The translations under genes were made by a program, and so were the position numbers. The notes under the pieces were generated by a model. The model was not told the DNA's origin. It saw only the letters and a program-made list of their open reading frames with translations, and did no database searches. From the NCBI GenBank assembly GCA_050245975.1, contig JBFWWW010000128.1, positions 1 through 11,521 of the forward strand: a DNA stretch of 11,521 nt, written 5' to 3'. Source of the DNA: JBFWWW01 sp050245975. Lineage in GTDB: Bacteria > Pseudomonadota > Alphaproteobacteria > Rhizobiales > Hyphomicrobiaceae. Shown here one piece after another: positions 1 through 6,259 of this stretch. Each line of letters starts with the position of its first letter. Positions within the stretch are counted from its first letter, which is position 1.

Positions 1-230
1 TGGCCCGAAAACCAAAACCCGGCTCCCCCGACCTTGTCGGTGATGATGAAGCCGTGCGGCAGGCGGTTGGATTGGAAACCCCTGCCGAGCCCGCCGTTGA
101 TGGCAAAGACCCTGCGGCCAAGGCATTGGGACGGCGCGGCGGCTAGGCGCGCGCGAAAAAAATGACCGCAGAGCGCCGCACCGAGATCGCCAAGGGTGCG
201 GCGATGGCGCGGTGGAAGAAGGACGGCTAG
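1..230 (+). pseudogene. small basic alanine/lysine-rich protein, interrupted by an in-frame TAG
   Basis: The reading frame that starts at base 3 continues from an ATG whose A would be the base just before the window (the window opens TG-GCC-CGA, giving M-A-R-K-P-K-P). It runs 47 codons to TAG at 144-146, then resumes in the same frame for 27 codons to TAG at 228-230. The part before the stop ends in KALGRRGG; the part after reads ARAKKMTAERRTEIAKGAAM then ARWKKDG. Together these form one familiar pattern of small basic proteins common in rhizobia (LGRxGGxARAxK..ERRxEIAxxAAxARW). A single base change from AAG (Lys) to TAG explains the break. The function of the family is unknown to me. The alternative is a genuine 48-residue protein with a dead tail, but the tail keeps the family pattern, so the loss looks recent. 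Confidence 0.6.
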
Positions 231-297
231 GGACCGGCCCTGCTTGCGTGAGCCGAAAGCGTGTCTCAGGAGGCCCGCGGAGAACGCAGGCAAGCCC

Positions 298-343
298 TTG
301 AAACCATTGGCCGGGCGGCGAGCTTCGAACTTGCGGCCTCTTG
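298..343 (-). repeat. degenerate copy of the tRNA-Pro 3' end plus flank (possible old att site)
   Basis: Bases 298-343 align with 1168-1214, which is the 3' half of the tRNA-Pro gene plus 10 bases beyond its CCA end. I count about 39 of 47 aligned positions identical, with 7 mismatches and one gap. The shared run includes TTGAAACCA outside the tRNA and the T-loop TTCGAAC. Similarity stops at the anticodon stem. Both copies have the same orientation, and this one lies downstream of the tRNA. That is where integration into a tRNA 3' end leaves the far attachment site. It could instead be a remnant of a duplicated tRNA gene. Confidence 0.55.
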
Positions 344-352
344 GGTGCTGTC

Positions 353-727
353 TCACTTCGAGCTTCGATAGTCCCTGATCAGGGCTTCCATCGCGTCCCG
401 CAGTTCGCCATGGGTCGCCGGCTTGGCCACGAACGGTGCGTCCTTGCAGGGTCCGCTGGTCGGCTTGAGCCCGCTGTAGAGCAGGAACGGAACGTCGCGT
501 TCCGCCAGCCGTGTGCACAGGCTCGATCCGTCGCCGTCCGGCAACGCGTTGTCCAGCATCGCGGCCGACAGACCGTCGTACTCGATCAGCGTCCTGGCAT
601 GCTTCAGGGTGTTCGTCGTCGTCAGATGAACGCCGGTGCCGTCGAAGGCCAGCGCGATATCCAGAACGATCATGGGCTCATCCTCGACGACGAGGATGCT
701 CGCGCCCATCAGATGGGGATGCGGCAT
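353..727 (-). CDS. single-domain response regulator (REC only)
   Basis: A 124-residue receiver domain with no output domain. Numbered from the ATG at 727-725, the acidic pair is E15/D16 (ILVVEDEP), the phospho-acceptor is D59 (MLDNALPDGDG), the switch Ser is S85 (LLYSG), and the conserved Lys is K102 (FVAKPA). All residues needed for phosphorylation are present. The 727 start is chosen because an AAGGA Shine-Dalgarno sits 6 bases upstream; an in-frame extension to 811 exists but has no such site, and an internal ATG at 709 would still keep the domain. REC-only proteins of this type act as phosphate shuttles or sinks, or bind partner proteins, and are often coupled to HWE or HisKA_2 kinases. 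A kinase of that class lies 5.5 kb away at 6260-8671, but pairing them is inference. The gene lies between the two tRNA-Pro 3'-end repeats. Confidence 0.88.
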   Translation of the reverse strand: MPHPHLMGASILVVEDEPMIVLDIALAFDGTGVHLTTTNTLKHARTLIEYDGLSAAMLDNALPDGDGSSLCTRLAERDVPFLLYSGLKPTSGPCKDAPFVAKPATHGELRDAMEALIRDYRSSK

Positions 728-1177
728 GTGAGGTCCTTGGCGCGGCAAAGCGCAAGTGACCCGAGGCAGAACAGCCCTGCGGGCGGCTGCGATGTCCCAA
801 GCGCCGGTCAATCCTCGACGCGCAACAAGCGTGATGTCCGGCTGGGAGAGGCCGGGCGCGCGTGGCTAGGACGGGCCCGGTGCTGCAGGTGGACTATACC
901 ACTCTTTGGCTGATCCTCCTAACGCAACGTTGCTGCTGGCGCCGGTGGCCGACAAACTCGGCATCGACCTCTACGCAGCGCCTGGCGCGCTGAAACGCCG
1001 CCGCCGCGCCGGGTCGAGCCCTCCATGCGACGCACGCGGAACAGCGGCGATTGATGGCTGCTCGCAAGCGGCGAGCGCGGCGTCGAGCAGCGGCGAAACA
1101 GAACGGCAGAAGACAAGAGCCGGAATGGAGCCTCTGCGCGCGAGGCATTCCGACGTCCTCCAATCCATTGAAACCAA
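728..1177. other. gene-poor gap between response regulator and tRNA-Pro
   Basis: About 450 bases with no gene I can support. Open frames exist on both strands, but those of any length run through the tRNA gene, lack a recognisable domain and are rich in Arg/Ala/Ser as expected of random high-GC sequence. The stretch LLLAPVADKLGIDLYA (plus strand, about 924-973) looks protein-like but starts only from a TTG and matches nothing I recognise; it could be a gene remnant. Confidence 0.5.
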
Positions 1178-1254
1178 TGGTCGGGGCGGCGGGATTCGAA
1201 CTCGCGACCCCTTGCTCCCAAAGCAAGTGCTCTACCAGGCTGAGCTACGCCCCG
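1178..1254 (-). tRNA. tRNA-Pro, anticodon TGG
   Basis: The reverse complement folds as a 77-nt cloverleaf. The acceptor strand CGGGGCG pairs with CGCCCCG, followed by discriminator A and an encoded CCA. The D stem is GCTC/GAGC. The anticodon stem CTTGC/GCAAG closes the loop TTTGGGA, whose anticodon is TGG (proline). The T loop is TTCGAAT. The T stem (GCGAG with CCCGC) contains one A-C mismatch. The gene follows the DUF192 stop by 57 bases on the same strand and could be co-transcribed with it. Its 3' end is the likely target of the repeat at 298-343. Confidence 0.97.
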
Positions 1255-1311
1255 ATGACCGATGGTGGGCCTGTGTAGGACCGCCTGCCCGCGAGCGTCA
1301 AGCGCAGGCCG

Positions 1312-1821
1312 TCAATGTGCCTTGGCCGGCGACTTCGCAAACAAGGGATAGCGGACGCGGTCGCCGGCCTTGAGGCCGAGCCGCTCGGCCGCTCCCCCTG
1401 CCAGCTCCAGCACCGCACTGACCTGGCCGTTCGACCGGATGGTCGTGTCGGAAAGGATTTCCGTGCGCGCCTCGATGCGGTGGACGATCCCGTCCGCGCG
1501 AATGAAGACCATGTCGAGCGGGATGAACGTGTTGCGCATCCACATCGCCACCTCCTGCGGTGGCGCGTAAGGAAACAGCATGCCGTTGCCGTCCCCCAGC
1601 GAGGTGCGGAACATGAGGCCCAGCGCCTTCTCCTGGTCCGTTTCGGCCACTTCGATGTTGATGACGTGCTCACCGGTGGTCGTGACAAGGGTGAGCTGGT
1701 CGCGCCGCATGGCGGCGTTTGCGTGCCACACGGAGCCTCCAAGGACAACGAGGGTGACAACGACGAACAGGGCCGCCCGGAGGGCAGCCCTGAGATGAAG
1801 GTTTTCGCAAAAGCGCGCCAG
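1312..1821 (-). CDS. DUF192 family exported protein
   Basis: The body is a typical DUF192 domain (PF02643): a strand-rich start (LTLVTTTGEHVINIEVAET), then GLMFRTSL, GMLFPY, MWMRNTFIPLDMVFI, a polar middle, and the closing VLELAGGAAERLGLKAGDRV. The molecular role of the family is not established. Ahead of it lies a convincing signal peptide (basic LRAALRAAL, hydrophobic FVVVTLVVLGG, cleavage near HANA-A), so the product is probably periplasmic or membrane-tethered. The start is uncertain. Between the stop of the cold-shock gene (1838) and the signal peptide there is no in-frame ATG, GTG or TTG; I use a CTG at 1821. The other options are GTG 1731 (preceded by GGAGG but losing the signal peptide), ATG 1710, or ATG 1995 deep inside the upstream gene. 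It lies just downstream of the cold-shock gene on the same strand. Confidence 0.85.
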   Translation of the reverse strand: MARFCENLHLRAALRAALFVVVTLVVLGGSVWHANAAMRRDQLTLVTTTGEHVINIEVAETDQEKALGLMFRTSLGDGNGMLFPYAPPQEVAMWMRNTFIPLDMVFIRADGIVHRIEARTEILSDTTIRSNGQVSAVLELAGGAAERLGLKAGDRVRYPLFAKSPAKAH

Positions 1822-1837
1822 GAGACGCGGCAGGCGA

Positions 1838-2440
1838 TCAGTGCGCCGACGGCAGTCCCGTCGGGGCGCCGTCAGGCCTGAGCTCGGCCGCCATGCAGCC
1901 CTTGGAGCCGTTGCCCCAACGGACCTGAACGATCTGTCCGGGCCGCAGCTCGGTGAAGCCGAACCGGCGCAGCGTCTCCATGTGAACGAAGACATCCGGG
2001 GTCCCCTCGCCGCGTGTCAGGAAGCCAAAGCCGCGGACGCGATTGAACCACTTCACCATCGCCCGCTCCCAGTCGCTTTCCGACTGTACCACGACATGCG
2101 TGCGTTGCGGCAACTGCGAGGGATGGATGGCCGTGCTTTCATCCATGCTGAGGATCTGGAACGCCTGCAGGCCTTTCGGTCGCTTCAGAACCTGGCAATG
2201 AACACGGGCGCCCTCGAAGGCCGTCTGATAGCCGCCTGCCCGCAGACAGGTGACATGCAGGAGAACATCCGGCAGCCCATTGTCAGGCACGATGAAGCCG
2301 TAGCCTTTGGATGCATCCCACCATTTGATTGAACCGGCGATCTCGAAGACCTCGAGCCCCGTGGTCGGCTCGATGCTGCCTGTGCGTGTTCCCGCCAACC
2401 CGCTTTCAGGAAGCTCGGAAGGAAACTTATTGTCCCCCAT
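1838..2440 (-). CDS. tandem cold-shock-domain protein (CspA family)
   Basis: A 200-residue protein with two cold-shock domains joined by a linker of about 30 residues. CSD1 (about 36-98) has RNP1 KGYGFI and RNP2 VLLHV; CSD2 (about 129-189) has RNP1 RGFGFL and RNP2 VFVHM. These aromatic motifs bind single-stranded nucleic acid, so the product is likely a cytoplasmic RNA chaperone or regulator. CSD1 carries WW where WF is usual (IKWWDASKGYGF). Such double-CSD proteins of about 200 residues, with a conserved leader (ELPESGLAGTRTGSIEPTTG), are widespread in Hyphomicrobiales, whereas classic CspA is about 70 residues. The start is the ATG at 2440; a TTG two codons upstream (2446) is possible. It is the first gene of a probable minus-strand unit with DUF192. 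It is the only gene reading left from the 2441-2928 gap. Confidence 0.93.
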   Translation of the reverse strand: MGDNKFPSELPESGLAGTRTGSIEPTTGLEVFEIAGSIKWWDASKGYGFIVPDNGLPDVLLHVTCLRAGGYQTAFEGARVHCQVLKRPKGLQAFQILSMDESTAIHPSQLPQRTHVVVQSESDWERAMVKWFNRVRGFGFLTRGEGTPDVFVHMETLRRFGFTELRPGQIVQVRWGNGSKGCMAAELRPDGAPTGLPSAH

Positions 2441-2516
2441 CAGCAATACCCCGCTTTACTAGCGCTTACGTTGAACGAAGCGACAGTTTGCAACCGCCGC
2501 CATGTCGTCACGTCTC

Positions 2517-2545
2517 TTGCGCCTATCAAGCCCTCGCAGGCGCAA
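2517..2545. repeat. inverted repeat, 8-bp perfect arms
   Basis: TTGCGCCT (2517-2524) and AGGCGCAA (2538-2545) flank a 13-base loop. It lies 77 bases upstream of the cold-shock start on the coding side. There is no T tract on either strand, so it is not a terminator; an operator or a leader hairpin are the options. Confidence 0.5.
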
Positions 2546-2597
2546 AACGCGTTAACGACGGTCAAGCATTGGCACGCGCGGCAAACCCGACCAAGAC

Positions 2598-2637
2598 AAA
2601 AATCACGCCGTCTACCGCCCGCCGCGCCTTGATTTTT
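2598..2637. repeat. inverted repeat AAAAATCA / TGATTTTT
   Basis: Perfect 8-bp arms at 2598-2605 and 2630-2637 around a 24-base GC-rich spacer. The right arm runs into TCGCGA (2637-2642), which recurs at 2654-2659. The A/T-rich arms suggest a protein-binding site rather than a stable RNA hairpin. Confidence 0.4.
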
Positions 2638-2748
2638 CGCGAATCACAAGAACTCGCGATAGCTAAAGCGCTGATACCTCTATCCCTTCCTTGCGCACCA
2701 ATCTGCACGTGCGGGCCGCGAATACTTGTGGACTTTGTCAGGCATGTG

Positions 2749-2764
2749 GAATTTGTTGAAATTC
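2749..2764. promoter_or_regulatory. 16-bp palindrome GAATTT-GTTG-AAATTC, operator-like
   Basis: Perfect 6-bp half-sites with a 4-base spacer, 165 bases upstream of the glyoxalase start. The size and symmetry fit a dimeric repressor site. No regulator gene is adjacent, so the binder is unknown. Confidence 0.4.
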
Positions 2765-2928
2765 GTCTCTCGCAAACGACGTCGCTGTTGATTCTACTGA
2801 TTCGTCGTGCCTAGCCCGACTGCCGCAGCGCAGCACCCCGCGCCTTGGCTTCGTCGTCGGGCAGCGCTAGGTGTTGACGTGAGTTTCGGCGATCCCCGCG
2901 ACCGCAAGGGACCCAGTTAGGAGAAATC

Positions 2929-3369
2929 ATGCGCTACCTGCACACCATGGTCCGCGTCACCGATCTGGACGCGAGCCTCGACTTCTATTGCAACAAATTC
3001 GGCCTCAAGGAGGTGCGGCGTATCGAGAACAAGGCCGGACGCTTCACGCTCGTCTTCCTGGCTGCCGGCGAGGACGAAAAAACCGGCGTGAGCGAGCGCG
3101 CCCCGCTTCTCGAGCTCACGTACAACTGGGATCCCGAAACCTATGGCGGCGGCCGCAATTTCGGGCACCTCGCTTATGAGGTCGACAACATCTACGACAC
3201 GTGCACGAAACTGATGCAGGCCGGCGTCACCATCAACCGGCCGCCGAGGGACGGACGCATGGCGTTCATCCGTTCACCCGACAACATCTCGATCGAGCTG
3301 CTGCAGAAGGGCGAATCGCTGGCCAAACAGGAGCCGTGGGCCTCGATGCCCAATACCGGCGTCTGGTGA
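2929..3369 (+). CDS. gloA: lactoylglutathione lyase (glyoxalase I)
   Basis: A 146-residue vicinal-oxygen-chelate protein that would isomerise the hemithioacetal of methylglyoxal and glutathione to S-lactoylglutathione, a cytosolic detoxification step. The four metal ligands are all present in family positions: H5 (YLHTMVRV), E62 (LLELTYNWD), H80 (NFGHLAYEV) and E123 (ISIELLQ). The motifs DLDASLDFYCNKFGL and IRSPDNISIELLQ are typical of bacterial GloA, whose usual length is about 135-145 residues. The short chain and spacing fit the Ni/Co-type enzyme; that is family knowledge, not seen here. An AGGAG at 2919-2923 lies 5 bases before the ATG and fixes the start. The gene stands alone, ending at a good terminator (3405-3435). 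Methylglyoxal defence would fit a stress-related region, but I see no EcfG-type promoter in front of it. Confidence 0.93.
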   Translation: MRYLHTMVRVTDLDASLDFYCNKFGLKEVRRIENKAGRFTLVFLAAGEDEKTGVSERAPLLELTYNWDPETYGGGRNFGHLAYEVDNIYDTCTKLMQAGVTINRPPRDGRMAFIRSPDNISIELLQKGESLAKQEPWASMPNTGVW

Positions 3370-3404
3370 ACCGGAAGCGCCCGCAGGGTAAAGATTTGGT
3401 TGCC

Positions 3405-3435
3405 GCCCGTCCCGGCCGTGCCTGACGGGCTTTTT
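3405..3435 (+). terminator. rho-independent terminator after gloA
   Basis: GCCCGTC (3405-3411) pairs perfectly with GACGGGC (3424-3430) and is followed at once by TTTTT (3431-3435). It lies 35 bases after the glyoxalase stop and separates that gene from the GGDEF-EAL gene. Confidence 0.85.
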
Positions 3436-3530
3436 CTGCCGCCACGGGCCTGTTTTTCCTTCGGCCGACCGGTTGGTTAGCCGGAAATTAGGCTGTTCCC
3501 AGCATTCTCCACCGGTTGTCGTGCGTCCGG

Positions 3531-6104
3531 ATGTTCCGGGCGTTCCCGCGTGCCCGGGGTGTCGTGGTGGTGCAGGCGTTGTTGTCACAAGCAAGGGTGT
3601 GGGGTGCGTTCGGCGCCGCGGCGGGCGCATGGGCGGGCCGTATCCGCATCGCCGCCCGCTTCGGAACCAGCTCTGTCGCGATGCGACTGCGGGTTCTCGC
3701 CGTCGTCCTGCTGACCGCCGTCAGCGTCCTGGTTGCCGCCGCCATTTTTTTCGCGCATCAGACGGAACGGGCGACGCACGGCCTTCTCGAAGGCAGCGTA
3801 TCGGCCCGCGCACGCGCCGCCGAAATCCAGATCCTGATCGAGCGGCATCGCCGGCTCGTCGAGAGCGCCCCGCTCGCGGCCCCCTTCGAGGCCGAGGCGG
3901 TCGCCGGTCACCTGTCGTTCGTCGAGCGCGCCATCGAGCTTCTCCTCCAGGACGCCGCCAACAGCGTTCCGATCGACACCGATCTACCGCTGCAGACGCT
4001 GTTCCAGGCCGGACATCAGGTGCTGCAGGCCGTCAATGCCGGGCGCAGCGGCGCCGTCCGCGACGCCACGGAGCGCTATGTCGAGCAGGCCTCCGCTCTC
4101 GACCACGCCATGAACAGGCATCGCCAACATCGCCAGGAGCTGGCGACGGCCGGCATGCAGCGCCTTGAATCGATCGCCCGGCAGCTTGTCGTGTGGGTTG
4201 TGTTGTTTGGATCGCTGGCCGTGCTCGTCATTGGCGGCGTGGCCGTCATTGTGCGCCGCAGCGTCTTCCGGCGCCTGTCGGCAATCCTGGATTCCATGAC
4301 GCGCCTTGCGCGCAACGATACGTCCATCGCCGTTCCCTCGCTCGAGGATCCCGACGAGATCGGCGCCATGGCGCGCGCCGTCGCGGTGTTCAAGGCCAAC
4401 TCCATCGAGCTTCAGGCCAAGACCACGCAGATCGAGGGGATCGCCCTGCAGCTCGATGCCGCGGTCAACAACATGCCGCTCGGCCTCAGCATGTACGACG
4501 CCTCGCACCGCCTGCTGGTCTGCAACAAGCGTTATGCCGAGATGTACAGCCTGCCGCCGCATCTGACCCGCGCAGGCGCGTCTTATGCGGACGTCCTCGC
4601 CTATCGCATGGCGCAGGGCGGCAAGCTCAACAACTTCCCCATGCTCGATGTCCTCGATCCCTCGCGCATGCCGAGCCCGCCGCCGTTCTCGACCATCGAA
4701 ATGTCGGACAGCCGCGTGCTGACCATTTCCCGCCAGCCGATCAAGGGCGGCGGCTGGGTCGCCGTCCACGAGGACGTGACGCTGCGGCGCCAGCAGGAGG
4801 CCCAGATCTTTCACCTGGCCCGCCACGACCAGCTCACCAATCTCGCCAACCGCGTGCTTTTCCTCGAGCAGATGCAGGCGGCACTCGCCGGCCTCGCGCG
4901 CGGAGAGGGCTTTGCGCTGCTCTGTCTCGATCTCGATAACTTCAAGACCGTCAACGACACGCTCGGCCATCCGACCGGCGATCAGCTCTTGCGGCTGGTG
5001 GCGGAACGCCTGCTCGAATGCGTGCGTCCCACCGACGTCGTGGCGCGTCTCGGCGGTGACGAATTCGCCATCATCCAGGCGGGCGGCGGCGGCAGGGAAG
5101 CCGCCGAGGCCCTGGCCCAGCGCATCGTCACCTCGCTGTGTCGCCCCTACATGGTCGACGACCAGCAACTTCTCATCGGCGTCAGCATCGGCGCGACGCG
5201 GGCACCGACGGACGGCAGCGATGCATCCGAGCTGCTCAAGAATGCCGACCTCGCGCTCTACCGCTCCAAGAGCGAAGGACGCGGCACGTTCACGATCTAC
5301 CAGCCCGAGATGAACGAGCGCATCCGGCTTCGCCGGTCCCTTGAGCTCGACCTGCGCAAGGCTCTTGCCGACGGACAGTTCGAGCTGCACTACCAGCCGA
5401 TCGTCTGCCTCAAGACCCAGGCCATTACCGCGTTCGAGGCGCTGCTGCGCTGGAACCATCCCCAGCGCGGCATGGTGCCGCCCGGCGACTTCATCCCGCT
5501 CGCCGAGGAGCTCGGTCTCATCTGCGATATCGGCGAATGGACGCTGCGCACCGCCTGCAGCACGGCCGCGCGCTGGCCGCAATCGATCAAGGTCGCGGTC
5601 AACCTGTCGCCGCTGCAGTTCGCGCGCCAGAACCTGAGCGAATTCATGTTCCACGCGCTGGCGACTTCGGGCCTGTCGCCGGACCGCCTCGAGATCGAGA
5701 TCACGGAATCGGTCCTCCTGCAGGACAGTCCGCAGACCACGGCGCTGCTCTATCAGCTGCGCAAGCTCGGCATCCGCATCTCCATGGATGACTTCGGGAC
5801 CGGCTATTCCTCGCTCAGCTATCTGCGCAGCTTCCCCTTCGACACCATCAAGATCGACCGCGCGTTCATCACCGACATCGCGACCAGCGCGGAATCGCGC
5901 GCCATCGTCGAGGCGATCGTCAACCTGTCGACCAGCCTCGGGACATCGACCGTCGCCGAAGGCATCGAAACGGAAGCGCAGCTCGACGGTGTGCGGGCAG
6001 TCGGGTGCACGCAGGCGCAGGGTTTCCTCTACAGCCGGCCGGTGCCGGCCGGCCAGGTGGAAGGCCTGCTGGCCAAAGGGGCCCGCGCGCGCGACGCCGC
6101 CTGA
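3531..6104 (+). CDS. membrane PAS-GGDEF-EAL protein (bifunctional c-di-GMP enzyme candidate)
   Basis: About 857 residues, numbered from ATG 3531. Order: TM1 (about 53-76), a helical periplasmic segment (about 77-218), TM2 (about 219-242), HAMP (about 238-292), PAS of the PAS_7 type (about 305-420), GGDEF (about 427-591), EAL (about 600-847). The GGDEF site is intact (RLGGDEF, 508-512), and the product-inhibition I-site RxxD is at 499-502. The EAL domain keeps E636 (EALLRW), N691, E723, D753/D754 (DDFGTGYSS), K774, E810 and Q830. By sequence it could both make and degrade c-di-GMP. Which activity dominates cannot be read from sequence. Starts at TTG 3516 or ATG 3681 are also possible: codon third positions stay G/C from 3516 on, favouring an early start, but 3681 immediately precedes TM1. 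It probably has its own promoter, since a terminator precedes it. Confidence 0.93.
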   Translation: MFRAFPRARGVVVVQALLSQARVWGAFGAAAGAWAGRIRIAARFGTSSVAMRLRVLAVVLLTAVSVLVAAAIFFAHQTERATHGLLEGSVSARARAAEIQILIERHRRLVESAPLAAPFEAEAVAGHLSFVERAIELLLQDAANSVPIDTDLPLQTLFQAGHQVLQAVNAGRSGAVRDATERYVEQASALDHAMNRHRQHRQELATAGMQRLESIARQLVVWVVLFGSLAVLVIGGVAVIVRRSVFRRLSAILDSMTRLARNDTSIAVPSLEDPDEIGAMARAVAVFKANSIELQAKTTQIEGIALQLDAAVNNMPLGLSMYDASHRLLVCNKRYAEMYSLPPHLTRAGASYADVLAYRMAQGGKLNNFPMLDVLDPSRMPSPPPFSTIEMSDSRVLTISRQPIKGGGWVAVHEDVTLRRQQEAQIFHLARHDQLTNLANRVLFLEQMQAALAGLARGEGFALLCLDLDNFKTVNDTLGHPTGDQLLRLVAERLLECVRPTDVVARLGGDEFAIIQAGGGGREAAEALAQRIVTSLCRPYMVDDQQLLIGVSIGATRAPTDGSDASELLKNADLALYRSKSEGRGTFTIYQPEMNERIRLRRSLELDLRKALADGQFELHYQPIVCLKTQAITAFEALLRWNHPQRGMVPPGDFIPLAEELGLICDIGEWTLRTACSTAARWPQSIKVAVNLSPLQFARQNLSEFMFHALATSGLSPDRLEIEITESVLLQDSPQTTALLYQLRKLGIRISMDDFGTGYSSLSYLRSFPFDTIKIDRAFITDIATSAESRAIVEAIVNLSTSLGTSTVAEGIETEAQLDGVRAVGCTQAQGFLYSRPVPAGQVEGLLAKGARARDAA

Positions 6105-6111
6105 GCCTCGG

Positions 6112-6129
6112 GCCGCGGACATCCGCGGC
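6112..6129 (+). terminator. GC-rich hairpin after the GGDEF-EAL gene, possible terminator
   Basis: GCCGCGG (6112-6118) and CCGCGGC (6123-6129) form a perfect 7-bp stem with a 4-base loop, starting 8 bases after the stop. A short TTTT follows only at 6143-6146, so intrinsic termination would be weak. It may mark the end of the transcript or protect its 3' end. Confidence 0.4.
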
Positions 6130-6137
6130 GGCCTCAT

Positions 6138-6167
6138 GGAACTTTTCACGCCCTGGAACGCTTTCCA
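6138..6167 (+). promoter_or_regulatory. near-match to an EcfG promoter and a small palindrome, upstream of the HWE kinase
   Basis: GGAAC (6138-6142), 16 bases, then CGCT (6159-6162) where the EcfG -10 would be CGTT. The mismatch falls in the conserved GTT core, so this is weak. The overlapping TGGAA-CGCT-TTCCA (6154-6167) is a perfect palindrome with a 4-base spacer. Confidence 0.25.
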
Positions 6168-6259
6168 TGTCCGTGAGGGCTGGCTATGCTGCGATTTACG
6201 GCGTAGTTGCAGCGGCTTATCGGCAAAATCCCCCAACAACCGCAGGACCCTGCGAGCGC

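Larger units (their letters stand above)
2441..2928. promoter_or_regulatory. divergent intergenic region with several inverted repeats
   Basis: About 490 bases between the leftward cold-shock gene and the rightward glyoxalase, locally richer in A/T than the genes around it. A plus-strand open frame crosses part of it, but it begins inside the cold-shock gene and has no recognisable domain. The region must hold both promoters. A weak leftward candidate is TTGCAA (2493-2488), 17 bases, CGTAAG (2470-2465). A rightward -35-like TTGACG lies at 2874-2879 but has no good -10. Three perfect inverted repeats are listed separately. Two GATTC sites (2790-2794, 2799-2803) match the GANTC target of the CcrM methylase. 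Confidence 0.5.

Noticed and set aside
886..930. Short stretch reading VDYTTLWLILL, resembling the N-terminus of some GGDEF proteins
   Set aside because: Only about a dozen suggestive residues before the frame becomes unlike any domain; too short to support a gene remnant.
906..1373. Plus-strand open frame across the gap and tRNA-Pro
   Set aside because: Starts with TTG, runs through the tRNA gene and into the DUF192 gene, and shows no domain.
2329..2814. Plus-strand open frame in the divergent gap
   Set aside because: Begins inside the cold-shock gene on the other strand, has no ribosome binding site or family pattern, and its codon third positions are not GC-biased like real genes here.
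3984..6239. 751-codon open frame on the minus strand opposite the GGDEF-EAL gene
   Set aside because: It mirrors the plus-strand gene with all domains recognised there; composition is Arg/Ala/Gly/Asp/His-rich with no known motif. It is a typical antisense shadow in high-GC DNA.
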